From: Sphingosinicella sp. YJ22
GTDB lineage: Bacteria > Pseudomonadota > Alphaproteobacteria > Sphingomonadales > Sphingomonadaceae
Length of the DNA stretch: 64,000 nucleotides
Reading direction: 5' to 3'
NCBI RefSeq assembly: GCF_011320075.1
Contig: NZ_JAANPA010000001.1
Span: 170,112-234,111 of the forward strand
Made by a program: the position numbers and the translations under genes. Under the pieces are notes generated by a model. That model was not told the DNA's origin. It did no database searches and saw only the letters and a program-made list of their open reading frames with translations. Below, in pieces: positions 9,200-20,767 of this stretch. Within the stretch, counting starts at the first letter, position 1, and the number at the start of each line of letters is the position of its first letter.

Positions 9200-11330
9200 A
9201 GTCTCTTTGCTTGAGCTTCAGGCGGTGGGCGTGGAGCAGGGGCTCGGTGTAGCCGGACGGCTGTGCCTCGCCCTCGAAGATGAGCGCTCGGGCGGCCTGG
9301 AAGGCGAGGCCTCCCTGCGGATCGGCCGCCATTGGGCGGTAGCCTGGATCGCCCTCATTCTGCCGGTCGACCACCGCCGCCATGCGTAGCAGGGCCTCGT
9401 TGACCTGTTCGTCGGAGACGATCCCGTGACTCAGCCAGTTGGCGATGTGCTGGCTGGAGATCCGGCAGGTCGCGCGGTCCTCCATCAGGCCGACGTCGTG
9501 GATGTCGGGCACTTTCGAGCACCCGACTCCGGCGTCGATCCAGCGCACGACATAGCCGAGGATGCCCTGAACGTTGTTGTCGAGCTCCTCCCGCACCTCC
9601 TCTGGCGACCAATTGTGGCCCTCGGCCACGGGAATGACCAGCATGTCGCGCAGCTTCGCCGGCGCGCGACCGGCAATCTCGCGCTGCCGCTCGGCCACGT
9701 CGGTGCGGTGATAGTGGATGGCATGAAGCGACGCCGCGGTGGGGGAGGGCACCCAGGCGGTGTCGGCGCCCGCCTGCGGGTGGGCGATCTTGGCCGCCAT
9801 CATCTCGGCCATACGGTCCGGCATCGCCCACATGCCCTTGCCGATCTGCGCGCGGCCCTCGAAGCCACAGGCGAGGCCGACGTCGACATTGTTGTTCTCA
9901 TAGGCGGCGAGCCAGGTGCTCGACTTCATCTCGCCCTTGCGGATCATCGGGCCGAGCCGCATCGAGGTGTGAATCTCGTCGCCGGTGCGATCGAGGAAGC
10001 CGGTGTTGATGAAGACGACCCGGTCTTTCACCGCATGGATGCAGGCGGCGAGGTTCAGCGAGGTGCGCCGTTCCTCGTCCATCACGCCGATCTTGATCGT
10101 GTGGCGCGGCAGGCCGAGCAGGTTCTCGACCCGGTCGAACAATGTGTCGGCAAACGCGGCTTCCTCGGGACCGTGCATCTTCGGCTTGACGATGTAGATC
10201 GATCCGGCCGCGCTGTTCGCCCGCTTGCCGCGCACGTCGTGAAGAGCGATCAGCGACGTGAACAGGGCGTCGCACAGCCCCTCATACGCTTCCTCCCCGT
10301 CGATCCGGACCATCGGGTTGGTCATCAAATGCCCGACATTGCGCATGAACATCAGCGCACGGCCCTTGAGCGTCACGGTGCCGCCGCCCGGTCCCTTGTA
10401 GCTTCGGTCTTCCGCCGGCGTCCGGACCATGCTGCCGTTGCCCTTGGCGAAGCTGGCGGCGAGCGTGCCCTGCATCAAACCGAGCAGGTTGCGGTAGACG
10501 CCGACCTTGTCCTCCGCGTCGACCGCAGCGACGCTGTCCTCGCAGTCCATGATCGTGGTGACGGCGCTTTCGAGCAGGATGTCGGCGACACCGGCCTTGT
10601 CCTGGCTGCCGATCGGGCTCTCCCGATCGATCGCGATTTCCACGTGAAGGTCGTGATGACGCAGAAGGAGGGCATCCGGCGCGTCGGCCTGGCCTCGCCA
10701 TCCGGCAAAGAGGGATGGGTCGGCGAGCGGACCCAGGTCACTCACCAGCGCGCCCTGTTCGACGCGATAGGCAAAGACGTCAGCATGACTGCCGCTCGCC
10801 AGCGGCGCGATCTCGTCGAGGAGCGAGCGTCCGGCATCGATCACGCGCTGCCCGCGCTCGGGATCGTAGCCGCCGCCCGTCGGCAGGTCGCCGAGGACAT
10901 CGGTGCCATACAGCGCGTCGTAGAGGCTGCCCCAGCGGGCGTTGAGCGCGTTGAGCGCGTAGCGGGCGTTGCTCGCCGGGACGACCAGCTGCGGCCCGGC
11001 AATGTCGGCGATCTCGGGATCGACATTCGCGGTCCCGATCGTGAACGGCGCGGGCGGATCGACCAGGTAGCCGATTTCGCGCAGGAAGCTTTCTTCCTCC
11101 GCGGGCGTCGGCACGTGCCCGTGAAGGGCTTGATTGCGGGCGTCGATCCGCGCCTGCAATTGCTCGCGGCGCGCCAGCAGGCGCCGGTTCTCGGGCGTCA
11201 GCGCGCGAAGCAGCTCGGCCGCGCCTTCCCAGAAGGCGTCGCGCCCAGCGCCGCTGCCGGGCAGCGCTTCCCCGTCGATGAACCCGAGCAGGATCGGATC
11301 GACGTCGAGCCCCGGGACAATCTCCGTCAA
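9198..11330 (-). CDS. glcB: Malate synthase G
   Basis: Condenses glyoxylate with acetyl-CoA to malate in the glyoxylate shunt and glycolate use; a cytosolic monomeric TIM-barrel enzyme. The 710-residue length is right for form G (about 720). Family blocks are visible: [19 protein letters not shown], the [17 protein letters not shown] stretch, [56 protein letters not shown] and the C-terminal [20 protein letters not shown]. Isocitrate lyase is not in this window. The gene stands alone, divergent from a TPR protein. Confidence 0.97.
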   Translation of the reverse strand: MTEIVPGLDVDPILLGFIDGEALPGSGAGRDAFWEGAAELLRALTPENRRLLARREQLQARIDARNQALHGHVPTPAEEESFLREIGYLVDPPAPFTIGTANVDPEIADIAGPQLVVPASNARYALNALNARWGSLYDALYGTDVLGDLPTGGGYDPERGQRVIDAGRSLLDEIAPLASGSHADVFAYRVEQGALVSDLGPLADPSLFAGWRGQADAPDALLLRHHDLHVEIAIDRESPIGSQDKAGVADILLESAVTTIMDCEDSVAAVDAEDKVGVYRNLLGLMQGTLAASFAKGNGSMVRTPAEDRSYKGPGGGTVTLKGRALMFMRNVGHLMTNPMVRIDGEEAYEGLCDALFTSLIALHDVRGKRANSAAGSIYIVKPKMHGPEEAAFADTLFDRVENLLGLPRHTIKIGVMDEERRTSLNLAACIHAVKDRVVFINTGFLDRTGDEIHTSMRLGPMIRKGEMKSSTWLAAYENNNVDVGLACGFEGRAQIGKGMWAMPDRMAEMMAAKIAHPQAGADTAWVPSPTAASLHAIHYHRTDVAERQREIAGRAPAKLRDMLVIPVAEGHNWSPEEVREELDNNVQGILGYVVRWIDAGVGCSKVPDIHDVGLMEDRATCRISSQHIANWLSHGIVSDEQVNEALLRMAAVVDRQNEGDPGYRPMAADPQGGLAFQAARALIFEGEAQPSGYTEPLLHAHRLKLKQRD

Positions 11331-11481
11331 ACCGTGCCTCCTGCGGCTGTGCTGACCGGCCTATGCGGGAGCGGCGCGGGCGCATCAAGCGCGCCGAAGA
11401 AACCGCGCGGCTCGGTTGGGCTGGCGGCGCAAAAGTGCTATGATCGCGGGCGGTGGGCTCCTTCGAGAAAGGAGAAGGATC

Positions 11482-12054
11482 ATGGCCAAGCATCATGTTC
11501 TCATCGCCGCCGCCTTCGCGGTGCTTCCGTTCCCCGCGATTGCCGGCGTTACCGTCATCGGCTCGAGCTCCGCACGCCTCTGCTATCTGGCCGCAGACTC
11601 GCCGATGATGCCGCGCGTACAGGACCTGCGTCGCTGCGACGCTGCCTTGGAGGAAGCGGCGATCATGCCGCGCGACGTCACGGCGACCTACGTGAACCGC
11701 GGCATCCTGCGGCTCCGCCGGGGCGACGCCGAAGGTGCGATGAGCGATTTCGACGAGGCTTTGCGCCGCGACCCGGGCGAGGCCGAGGCCTATCTCAATC
11801 GCGGATCGGCGCTTCTTCGGCGCGACCGGACGGACGAAGCTGTGGCGATGTACAGCCAGGCGCTCGAGCACAACACGCGCCGGCCGGCGCTTGCCCATTA
11901 CGGCCGGGCGATGGCGCAGGAGCTGCTCGGCAACGTGCGCGCCGCCTATAACGACTATCGCCGGGCGAGCGAGCTCGCTCCGGACTGGTCGGCGCCGCGC
12001 GAGGACCTGCGGCGCTTCCGCGTGGTGCCGGCGAGCCAGACCAACATCGGCTGA
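11482..12054 (+). CDS. Exported tetratricopeptide-repeat protein
   Basis: A 190-residue protein with a signal peptide (MAKHHVLIAAAFAVLPFPAIAG) and about three TPR units: TYVNRGILRLRRGDAEGAMSD, AYLNRGSALLRRDRTDEAVAM and ALAHYGRAMAQELLGNVRAAY. TPRs bind partner proteins; the partner is unknown. ATG 11482 is chosen for its AAGGAGAAGG site and because it gives a proper signal peptide; an upstream in-frame start (11416) is unlikely. Confidence 0.8.
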   Translation: MAKHHVLIAAAFAVLPFPAIAGVTVIGSSSARLCYLAADSPMMPRVQDLRRCDAALEEAAIMPRDVTATYVNRGILRLRRGDAEGAMSDFDEALRRDPGEAEAYLNRGSALLRRDRTDEAVAMYSQALEHNTRRPALAHYGRAMAQELLGNVRAAYNDYRRASELAPDWSAPREDLRRFRVVPASQTNIG

Positions 12055-12081
12055 GCCGAAAAAAGGGGGTGCCGTTCCTCC

Positions 12082-12116
12082 GAGGCTGGGCTAGCGAGGC
12101 CGCAAATCCCAGCCTC
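12082..12116 (+). promoter_or_regulatory. Leader hairpin at the sodB ribosome site
   Basis: GAGGCTGGG (12082-12090) and CCCAGCCTC (12108-12116) form a perfect 9-bp stem ending one base before the AGGAGG of sodB. It could sequester or stabilise the translation initiation region, or act as an operator. No T run follows. Confidence 0.5.
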
Positions 12117-12127
12117 AGGAGGACATG

Positions 12128-12754
12128 ATGCCCTATACATTGCCCGAACTTCCTTACGCCAAGGACGCGCTCGGCGAGTTCATGTCGGCCGAGACGCTCG
12201 AATATCACCACGGCAAGCATCACAAGGCCTATGTCGACAAGACCAATGGCCTGGTCGGCGAGAAGAATCTCGGCGCGATGCCGCTCAGCCGGCTGATCGC
12301 CCACGCCAAGGCGGAGGGCGACAAGACCTTGTTCAACCAGTCGGCGCAGATCTGGAACCACAGCTTCTACTGGCAGTGCCTCGCGCCGGCGCAGGGGCAG
12401 CGCCCGAGCGGCAAGCTCGCCGAGCTGATCGACCAAGCCTATGGCTCGACCGACAATCTGCTCGCGGAGCTGAAGAAGGAGGCGGTCGGCCACTTCTCCA
12501 ACGGCTGGGCGTGGCTGGTCCTGGACGGCGACGCGCTCAAGATCACCTCGCTTCACGACGCCGACAGCCCGGTCGCCCACGAGGGCATGAAGCCGCTCCT
12601 CACGCTCGATGTGTGGGAACATGCCTATTACATCGACTACCGCAACGCGCGGCCGGACTTCGCGGAGAAAGTGCTCGGCAACATCGTCAATTGGGACTTC
12701 GTCGCCCAGAATCTCGACGGCAACGGCATCGCCCGCGCCGACCAGGAGGGTTGA
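12128..12754 (+). CDS. sodB: Superoxide dismutase, Fe/Mn family
   Basis: Cytosolic enzyme converting superoxide to O2 and H2O2. The 208-residue protein carries the four metal ligands H27, H78 (WNHSFYW), D161 and H165 (DVWEHAYYIDYRN). The start MPYTLPELPYAKDAL and the FNQSAQIWNHSFYW block suit the iron type. Two ATGs are adjacent (12125, 12128); the second has the better 5-nt spacing from AGGAGG and the usual N-terminus. A 9-bp hairpin lies directly upstream. Confidence 0.96.
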   Translation: MPYTLPELPYAKDALGEFMSAETLEYHHGKHHKAYVDKTNGLVGEKNLGAMPLSRLIAHAKAEGDKTLFNQSAQIWNHSFYWQCLAPAQGQRPSGKLAELIDQAYGSTDNLLAELKKEAVGHFSNGWAWLVLDGDALKITSLHDADSPVAHEGMKPLLTLDVWEHAYYIDYRNARPDFAEKVLGNIVNWDFVAQNLDGNGIARADQEG

Positions 12755-12761
12755 CGCTTCG

Positions 12762-12787
12762 GCGGCGGCCGCTCTCGCGGCCGCCGC
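12762..12787. terminator. Strong hairpin between convergent genes
   Basis: A perfect 11-bp GC stem (GCGGCGGCCGC, TCTC loop, GCGGCCGCCGC) lies between sodB and the convergent PuuD-like gene. The T run is poor (ATCTCTTC), so it is a likely but imperfect bidirectional terminator. Confidence 0.55.
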
Positions 12788-12799
12788 ATCTCTTCGGGT

Positions 12800-13390
12800 T
12801 CAGCCGCCGATATGGACCTGCGCGACCATGCAGTAGAGCATCGGGATCGACAGGATGAGGTTGGTGCGGCTCGCCATCATCGCGGTCGAGGCGGAGCGCG
12901 ACTTCACGTCATCCTCGGCCGCCACGATACCGAGCGCTCGCTTCTGGTTCGGCCAGATGATGAACCACACATTGGCCGCCATGATGAGGCCGAGCCACAT
13001 GCCGATGCCGATGGTGCGATAGCCTTCCTCGAGCGTCAGCGCACGGACCGTGTAGCCGCCCTGCTGCATGTCGCCGACCGCGAGGCCGAGGATCACGGTC
13101 GCCAGCGCCGCCCAACGGAACCAGAACAAGGCCGCGGGCGCGATATGCTTGCTGATGCCCGGCTTCAGCTCGGCCGGCACCTTCGGCATGGTCGGGATCT
13201 GCACGAAGTTGAAATAATAGAGCAAGCCGATCCACAGCACGCCCGCGATGACGTGAAGGTAGCGCAGGAACTGCGCCCACTGATAGCTGCCGTCGCCGAG
13301 CTGGCCGCCGTGAAGCCCGAACATCGTGAGGATCAGCAGGACGACGCCGATCCCCAGCGCGAGGTGAAAATTGCCCAATATCTTCGCCAT
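12800..13390 (-). CDS. PuuD-like urate hydroxylase membrane domain protein
   Basis: A 196-residue membrane protein resembling the N-terminal membrane domain of PuuD-type urate oxidases. About four to five TM helices are visible, with conserved RYLHVIAGVLWIGLLYYFNFVQ, HIAPAALFWFRWAAL, and the stretch around IMAANVWFIIWPNQ (Trp-Pro-Asn-Gln). The C-terminal cytochrome c part of full PuuD is absent and no purine genes are nearby, so urate oxidation is not assured. A monocistronic gene ending against sodB. Confidence 0.75.
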   Translation of the reverse strand: MAKILGNFHLALGIGVVLLILTMFGLHGGQLGDGSYQWAQFLRYLHVIAGVLWIGLLYYFNFVQIPTMPKVPAELKPGISKHIAPAALFWFRWAALATVILGLAVGDMQQGGYTVRALTLEEGYRTIGIGMWLGLIMAANVWFIIWPNQKRALGIVAAEDDVKSRSASTAMMASRTNLILSIPMLYCMVAQVHIGG

Positions 13391-13460
13391 GACGGTATCT
13401 CCCCTGCCTGCCCGGCCAGTTGTGACCCCGCCGTAACAATTTGCAAGGGAGCGAAGCGAG

Positions 13461-14237
13461 CTAGGCCTTCAGCCGGTATCCGGTGCGGAAGATCCAGGCG
13501 ATGACGGCGAGGCAGAGCAGGAAGAAGGCGAAGGTCGCCGCAAGCGCGTAGCCGACCGGCACGTCGGCGGTGCCGAAGAAGGTCCAGCGGAAGCCGTTTA
13601 TCAGGTAGACGACGGGGTTAAACAGGGTGATCGTGCGCCATGGCTCGGCGAGCATGTCGATCGAGTAGAAGGCGCCGCCGAGGAAGGTCAAAGGCGTTAC
13701 AACGAGCAGCGGAATGACCTGAAGCTGCTCGAACCCCTTGGCCCAGATGCCGATGATGAATCCGAACAGGCAGAAGGTCGCCGCGACCAGAAGCAGATAG
13801 GCGAGCATCAGGAAGGGATGCGCGATCTGCACGTCGACGAAGAGGTTGGCGGTGGCGAGGATCACCAAAGCCACGATCGTCGCTTTGGTCGCCGCCGCGC
13901 CGACATAGCCGAGCACCGTCTCGAACGCCGACATCGGCGCCGACAGAAGCTCGTAGATGGTTCCGGTGAAGCGCGGCATGTGGATGCCGAAGCTCGCGTT
14001 GAAGATGCTCTCGGTGAACAGCGACAACATCATCAGGCCGGGGACGATGAAGCTGCCATAGGCGATGCCGTCGATCTCGGTCATTCGGCTGCCGATCGCC
14101 GCCCCGAACACGACGAAATAGAGCGACGTGGTGATCACCGGCACCGCAAGGCCGGTCCACAGCGTTCGGCGGAAGCGGTGCATCTCGAAGCGGTAGACGG
14201 CCAGCACGCCGCGATGGTTGAACGCGCCGACGCTCAT
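13461..14237 (-). CDS. ABC-2 type transporter permease
   Basis: Inner-membrane permease of 258 residues with six TM helices, typical of the ABC-2 group. After a short cytosolic lead ([20 protein letters not shown]) come TMs around [33 protein letters not shown], and the conserved [20 protein letters not shown], followed by [12 protein letters not shown]. It overlaps the ATPase gene by ATGA (14234-14237), so the pair forms one transporter. The cargo is unknown. Confidence 0.92.
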   Translation of the reverse strand: MSVGAFNHRGVLAVYRFEMHRFRRTLWTGLAVPVITTSLYFVVFGAAIGSRMTEIDGIAYGSFIVPGLMMLSLFTESIFNASFGIHMPRFTGTIYELLSAPMSAFETVLGYVGAAATKATIVALVILATANLFVDVQIAHPFLMLAYLLLVAATFCLFGFIIGIWAKGFEQLQVIPLLVVTPLTFLGGAFYSIDMLAEPWRTITLFNPVVYLINGFRWTFFGTADVPVGYALAATFAFFLLCLAVIAWIFRTGYRLKA

Positions 14238-15178
14238 GACCGTGCCTCCCCTAGTCTTCGGTCGCTCACCAGGCTGACGAAGATTTCTTCCAGCGAGCTC
14301 TGGTGGGTGTTGAGGTCCTTGAACTGGATGCCCGAGTCACGCATCGCCGTCAGCAGGGAGGGGATGCCGGTGCGCTCGCCCTTGGGATCGAACACGTAGT
14401 GAAGCTCGGTGCCGTCGCCGTTCAGCGTGAGGTTCCAGTCGGCAAGCTCCGGCGGCACGGCGGCGAGCGGCTCGGCGAGCTGAAGCGTCAGCTCCTTCTT
14501 GCCGAGCTTGCGCATGAGCGCGTCCTTCTCCTCGACCAGGATCAGCTCGCCCTTGTTGATGACTCCAACGCGGTCGGCCATCTCCTCGGCTTCCTCGATA
14601 TAATGGGTGGTGAGGATGATGGTGACGCCGCGCTCGCGAAGCTGCCGAACCAGGTTCCACATGTCGCGGCGAAGCTCGACGTCGACGCCAGCGGTCGGCT
14701 CGTCGAGGAACAGGATTTCGGGCTCGTGGGCGAGCGCCTTGGCGATCATCACCCGGCGTTTCATGCCGCCGGACAGCTCCTTCATGATCGTCCGTCGCTT
14801 GTCCCACAGCGACAGGTCGCGGAGTACCTTCTCGATATAGGCATCGTCGCCCGGCCGGCCGAACAAGCCGCGGCTGAACGAGACCGTCGACCATACCGGC
14901 TCGAACGCGTCGGTATGGAGCTCCTGCGGCACGAGGCCGATCTTGGTGCGCGCGGCGCGATAGTCCCGGACAATGTCGTGACCGTCGATGGTCACCGTGC
15001 CGCCCGACGGATTCACCAGACCGCAGACGATGCTGATCAAGGTCGTCTTGCCGGCGCCGTTGGGGCCGAGCAGGGCGAATATCTCGCCTCGGCGAATCTC
15101 CAGATCGACCGGCTTCAGAGCGACCGTGCCCGACTTGTAGGTTTTCGATAGGCCGCGGATCGATAGGACGGAATCCAT
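14234..15178 (-). CDS. ABC transporter ATP-binding protein
   Basis: A 314-residue ATPase for the adjacent ABC-2 permease. Walker A is GPNGAGKTT, the signature is LSGGMKRRV and Walker B is [13 protein letters not shown], with a final switch His in TTHYIEE. A C-terminal extension (about 230-314) is typical of drug/polysaccharide ABC-2 ATPases. ATG 15178 ([17 protein letters not shown]) is preferred over a long upstream extension that overlaps yciB. It lies 11 nt after yciB in the dapF-to-permease run. Confidence 0.93.
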   Translation of the reverse strand: MDSVLSIRGLSKTYKSGTVALKPVDLEIRRGEIFALLGPNGAGKTTLISIVCGLVNPSGGTVTIDGHDIVRDYRAARTKIGLVPQELHTDAFEPVWSTVSFSRGLFGRPGDDAYIEKVLRDLSLWDKRRTIMKELSGGMKRRVMIAKALAHEPEILFLDEPTAGVDVELRRDMWNLVRQLRERGVTIILTTHYIEEAEEMADRVGVINKGELILVEEKDALMRKLGKKELTLQLAEPLAAVPPELADWNLTLNGDGTELHYVFDPKGERTGIPSLLTAMRDSGIQFKDLNTHQSSLEEIFVSLVSDRRLGEARS

Positions 15179-15189
15179 TGGGTCGGCTC

Positions 15190-15822
15190 TCACTGCACCG
15201 GCGGGACGGGCGGATCTTCCTTGACCTCGCCGGCCTCGAGCCCGTGGCGCATCAGCATCGGCACGTTGGCGAGCGCGAAGACGAAGGTCGCCGGGAGGAA
15301 GAACCACAGCTTGAAACCGATCCAGAAGTCGGTGCTCTGGGTGCGCCACACCGCCTCGTTGACCACCGCCATCACCAGGAAATAGCCGATCCAGTTGCGG
15401 GTGAGCAGCTTCCAGCCGCGCTCGGACAGGCCCGGATAGACCGACTCCAGCACCATCTTGAGGAGGTTGCGGCCGGTGACGAGGCCGAAGGTGAGCAGGC
15501 CGGCGACGAGGACGTAATAGATGGTCGGCTTGACCTTGATGAAGGTCTCGTCGTGCAGCCAGATGGTGATCCCGCCGAGCACGAGCACCATCGCGCCCGA
15601 GAAAAGCAGCAGCGGCGAGATGTGCTTGTAGCGGATCTGCGAGTAGATCATCGCCGCGAACATGGCGGCCATGAAGGCGCCGGTCGCGTAGAAGACCCTG
15701 AGCTGATCGGCGACCGGGGCGAAGCCATTGGTCAGGAAGAAGACGAGCAGCGGACCGAGATCGATCAGCAGCCGCGCGCCAGCGCTGGGACCGGCGGGCT
15801 TGGTGGTGGCGGCGTCGGTCAA
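15190..15822 (-). CDS. yciB: Inner membrane-spanning protein YciB (septation protein A family)
   Basis: A 210-residue polytopic inner-membrane protein of the YciB/IspZ family linked to cell-envelope growth and division. Recognisable parts are [15 protein letters not shown] near the start, the central TMs, and the C-terminal [17 protein letters not shown] block. About five to six TMs. Its start overlaps the ftsY stop by ATGA, placing it in the ftsY operon as in many alphaproteobacteria. Confidence 0.93.
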   Translation of the reverse strand: MTDAATTKPAGPSAGARLLIDLGPLLVFFLTNGFAPVADQLRVFYATGAFMAAMFAAMIYSQIRYKHISPLLLFSGAMVLVLGGITIWLHDETFIKVKPTIYYVLVAGLLTFGLVTGRNLLKMVLESVYPGLSERGWKLLTRNWIGYFLVMAVVNEAVWRTQSTDFWIGFKLWFFLPATFVFALANVPMLMRHGLEAGEVKEDPPVPPVQ

Positions 15823-16751
15823 TCTACTCCCCTTATTCCCGCGATGGCGCCCGCGACCTCCTTGGGGTCGAACGGGCGCAGGTCGTTCATGCCTTCACCG
15901 ATGCCGATGGCGTGGATCGGCATGCCATATTTGTCCGCCGCCGCGACCATGACTCCGCCGCGCGCGGTGCCATCCAGCTTGGTCATGACCAGGCCGGTCA
16001 CGCCCGCCACTTCGCGGAACACGTCGATCTGCGCCAGCGCATTCTGCCCGGTGGTGGCGTCGAGGACGAGCACGACGTCGTGCGGCGCGGCTGGATTCAG
16101 GCGGCCGAGAACCTTCCGGATCTTGGCGAGCTCGTCCATCAGGTGGCGCTTGTTATGGAGGCGACCGGCGGTGTCGACGATGAGGATGTCGATGCCCTCC
16201 TCGGTCGCCTTCTTGACCCCGTCGAAAACGATCGCCGAGCTGTCGCCGCCTTCGGGCCCCGAGATGATCGGAACGCCGATGCGATCGGCCCAGATTTTCA
16301 GCTGCTCGATCGCGGCGGCGCGGAAGGTGTCGCCGGCGGCGAGCAGGACCGAATAGTCCTGGTCGAGAAACTGGTTGGCGAGCTTGGCGATGGTCGTCGT
16401 CTTGCCCGAGCCGTTGACTCCGACGACGAGGATCACCTGTGGGCGCGGGAAGGCGTCGATCTCGAGCGGCTCGGCGACCGGCGCGAGAATCTTCTCCAGC
16501 TCCTGGGCGACGACGCGGCGCACCTCGACCTCGGTGACCCCGCGCTCGAACCGCTCGGCAGCGAGGCGGTCGCGGATCTTGGCGGCGGTGGAGGGGCCGA
16601 GGTCGGACGCGATCAGCGCCTCCTCGAGCTCGTCCAGCGACTGCTCGTCGAGCGCGGCCTTGTTGAACAGGCCGGTGAGATTGTCGCCGAACCGGTCCGA
16701 CGTGCGCCGGAAGCCTTCCCGCATCTTCTCCGCCCAACTCGTGTCGGTCAT
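15819..16751 (-). CDS. ftsY: Signal recognition particle receptor FtsY
   Basis: SRP receptor GTPase that docks Ffh-ribosome complexes at the membrane. The 310 residues hold the N domain (about 1-105) and the G domain with [34 protein letters not shown] and the terminal [14 protein letters not shown]. The acidic A domain of enteric FtsY is missing, as is usual in alphaproteobacteria. The start overlaps the mtaB stop (ATGA) and its stop overlaps yciB. Its partner ffh is about 4 kb away on the other strand. Confidence 0.97.
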   Translation of the reverse strand: MTDTSWAEKMREGFRRTSDRFGDNLTGLFNKAALDEQSLDELEEALIASDLGPSTAAKIRDRLAAERFERGVTEVEVRRVVAQELEKILAPVAEPLEIDAFPRPQVILVVGVNGSGKTTTIAKLANQFLDQDYSVLLAAGDTFRAAAIEQLKIWADRIGVPIISGPEGGDSSAIVFDGVKKATEEGIDILIVDTAGRLHNKRHLMDELAKIRKVLGRLNPAAPHDVVLVLDATTGQNALAQIDVFREVAGVTGLVMTKLDGTARGGVMVAAADKYGMPIHAIGIGEGMNDLRPFDPKEVAGAIAGIRGVD

Positions 16752-18025
16752 GCCGGCACCCCGACGAGCGTTTCGCCTTCCACTCCAGTCACACTCACCT
16801 CGACAATCGTACCCACCTCGCCACCGCGAGCCGCCTGGACGGGCGCGAAATTCTCCGCGTGGCCACGGTTACCCTTCTCGACAAGCACACGCTGCGTGGT
16901 CCCCACCATGCCCTCGAGCCAGCCCGCCTTGCGCCGCGCGCTTGCCTCGCGCAGCCGCCGCGCCCTTTCCTTGATCGCCGCCGCCGCGACCTGCGGCATG
17001 CGCGCAGCCGGGGTGCCGCGCTTTGGCGAATAGGGGAAGATGTGGCCCATGACGATGTCGCAATCGTCGATCAGCGCGAGGCTGTTGGCAGCCATGTCGT
17101 CGGTCTCGGTCGGGAAGCCGGCGATGATGTCGGCGCCGATCGCGATCTCGGGACGGCGCATCTTCAACCGCTCGACCAGGGCGACCGCCTCGGCGCGGCT
17201 GTGGCGGCGCTTCATGCGCTTCAAAATCATGTCGTCGCCGGCCTGAAGCGACAGGTGGAGGTGCGGCATGACCCGCTCGTCGCCGGTGACGAGGTCGAAC
17301 AGGCGGTCGTCCATCTCGATGCAGTCGAGTGACGATAGGCGCAGCCGCTCGAGCGCCGGAACGTGGCGGAGGATGCGTTCGACGAGCAATCCGAGCGACG
17401 GCGCGCCGGGAAGGTCGGGGCCGTAGCTGGTCACGTCGACACCGGTCAGGACGATCTCGCGGAAACCCTCGTCGACCAGCGCCTTGACGCGGTCGACGAC
17501 GAGGCCGGCAGGCACTGAGCGGCTGTTCCCGCGGCCATATGGGATGATGCAGAAGGTGCAGCGATGATCGCAGCCATTCTGCACCTCGACGAAGGCGCGG
17601 GCGCGCTCGGCGAAGCCGGAGAGGAGGTGCGGGGCAGTCTCGGTGACCGCCATGATGTCGGAGACTCGGATTTCGGCTTCACCCTCGACGTCCCACGGTC
17701 GTTCGGCCCGAGCCCGAACGGTGCGGGGGAACAGAAAGGAGGAGGCTTCGAACTTCTCCCTGTTCCCGAGCACCCGGCTCACCTCGGGCATCGCCGCGAA
17801 GGTCTCGGGCTCGACCTGGGCGGCGCAGCCGGTGACGATGACGCGGGCGTCCGGACGGGCGCGCTTGGCCCTGCGGATGGCCTGGCGGGTCTGGCGCACC
17901 GCCTCGTTGGTGACGGCGCAGCTGTTGACGATGACGAGGTCGTCCTCGCCCGAGGCCAGCGCGCGCATCGCCTCGCTCTCCGCGGCGTTGAGGCGGCAGC
18001 CGAGGGTGACGACCTCGACGCTCAC
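16748..18025 (-). CDS. mtaB: tRNA (t6A37) methylthiotransferase MtaB
   Basis: Radical-SAM enzyme that adds a methylthio group to t6A37 in tRNA. Three N-terminal Cys for the auxiliary cluster are in TLGCRLNAAES, NSCAVT and VTGCAAQ; the SAM cluster motif CxxxCxxC is in GCDHRCTFCIIPYGRG; a C-terminal TRAM-like beta segment follows about residue 365. The 425-residue length fits the family. GTG 18025 overlaps the dapF stop (GTGA), so the long upstream extension of the frame is rejected. Confidence 0.95.
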   Translation of the reverse strand: MSVEVVTLGCRLNAAESEAMRALASGEDDLVIVNSCAVTNEAVRQTRQAIRRAKRARPDARVIVTGCAAQVEPETFAAMPEVSRVLGNREKFEASSFLFPRTVRARAERPWDVEGEAEIRVSDIMAVTETAPHLLSGFAERARAFVEVQNGCDHRCTFCIIPYGRGNSRSVPAGLVVDRVKALVDEGFREIVLTGVDVTSYGPDLPGAPSLGLLVERILRHVPALERLRLSSLDCIEMDDRLFDLVTGDERVMPHLHLSLQAGDDMILKRMKRRHSRAEAVALVERLKMRRPEIAIGADIIAGFPTETDDMAANSLALIDDCDIVMGHIFPYSPKRGTPAARMPQVAAAAIKERARRLREASARRKAGWLEGMVGTTQRVLVEKGNRGHAENFAPVQAARGGEVGTIVEVSVTGVEGETLVGVPA

Positions 18026-18843
18026 AGCTCGATCTCGCCGGTGAAGACGTGGACGGCGGCGCCGCTCATGCGCACGCTTTCGCCGGGGGCCCACTCGATG
18101 ACCAGGGTCCCGCCGGGGAGGTTCACGGCGACGGGCGAAGTCATGTGGCCATATTTGATGGCCGCGACGGCGGTCGCGCAGGCGCCGCTGCCGCAGGCCT
18201 GGGTCAGCCCCGCGCCGCGTTCCCACACGCGAAGATCCAGCCCGTTCCTGCGCACGCCTTCGAGGTTCATCCCGCCAATGCGGGTCTCGGCGACGTTGAC
18301 ATTGACCCCTTCGGGAAAAAGCGGGTCCTTCTCGATGAGCGGGCCGAGCCGAGCGAGATCGATCGCGGACGAATCCTCCAGCAGGAAGACGACGTGCGGG
18401 TTGCCGACGTTGACGGCGATGGGGTTATGGAGATCCTCCCAGCCGACCGGCATCGGGGCCGTTTCCATCGCATAGGCGAGAGGAATGTCATCCCAGCCGA
18501 AGCGCGGCTTGCCCATGTCGACGGTTGCGCCGCCGTCGTTTGCGGTCGCGCGGATGATGCCCCCCTTCGTCTCGATCGTGCTTTCGCCCCCTTCCAGCAG
18601 AGCGACGCAGCGCGATGCGTTGCCGCACGATTCGACCTCGCCGCCGTCGGCGTTGAAGATGCGCATGCGCAGGTCGGCGCGGTCGGAATGTTCGAGGACG
18701 ATGAGCTGGTCGCAACCGATCCCGGTGCGGCGGTCGGCGATCGTCCGCACCCGGTCGGCGTCGAACGCCACCGGCGCCTCGCGCGCGTCGAGCACGACGA
18801 AGTCGTTGCCGAGGCCATGCATCTTGTGAAAGCGGGTTCCCAT
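18022..18843 (-). CDS. dapF: Diaminopimelate epimerase
   Basis: Interconverts LL- and meso-diaminopimelate for lysine and peptidoglycan. The 273-residue protein has the two catalytic-Cys motifs ESCGNASRC and QACGSGACAT and the N-terminal KMHGLGNDF. It is the first gene of an overlapping minus-strand run dapF-mtaB-ftsY-yciB-ABC transporter. The ATG at 18843 has no close competitor. Confidence 0.97.
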   Translation of the reverse strand: MGTRFHKMHGLGNDFVVLDAREAPVAFDADRVRTIADRRTGIGCDQLIVLEHSDRADLRMRIFNADGGEVESCGNASRCVALLEGGESTIETKGGIIRATANDGGATVDMGKPRFGWDDIPLAYAMETAPMPVGWEDLHNPIAVNVGNPHVVFLLEDSSAIDLARLGPLIEKDPLFPEGVNVNVAETRIGGMNLEGVRRNGLDLRVWERGAGLTQACGSGACATAVAAIKYGHMTSPVAVNLPGGTLVIEWAPGESVRMSGAAVHVFTGEIEL

Positions 18844-18886
18844 CGCTCGCGCGATCTAGGTGGCGGGCGGCGCCAAGTCCACCTGT

Positions 18887-20556
<1,670 letters not shown>

Positions 20557-20718
20557 CTACTCGCTGCCTGCTTCCAGTTGACCACAAGTCCTAGGCAGAA
20601 CGGGGTGAACAAGGCGTAAAGGCGCCGCTTCGCTTGACGCTGGTCGGGCCGATGCGATATGGGCCGCGCCACATCCCTTGCGAGGGGTGGAAATGCGCCC
20701 TCCGGGGGGTGCGCGCTG

Positions 20719-20748
20719 GCCGGCGAGTGTTCGCCCGCCGGCGTTTTT
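20719..20748 (+). terminator. Terminator-like hairpin in the ffh leader
   Basis: GCCGGCG (20719-20725), 10-nt loop, CGCCGGC (20736-20742), then G and TTTTT (20744-20748), 20 nt before the ffh start. No plus-strand gene lies directly upstream, so it would end a short leader transcript (roughly 20640-20748), which also contains hairpins CCCTtgcgAGGG and GCGCCC...GTGCGC. Attenuation of ffh or a small RNA are both possible. Confidence 0.5.
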
Positions 20749-20767
20749 CGTTTGGAGTTGATTGCGG

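Noticed and set aside
9426..11951. 841-codon frame opposite malate synthase
   Set aside because: Antisense to a fully conserved gene; composition (His/Arg/Gly-rich) is that of a shadow frame.
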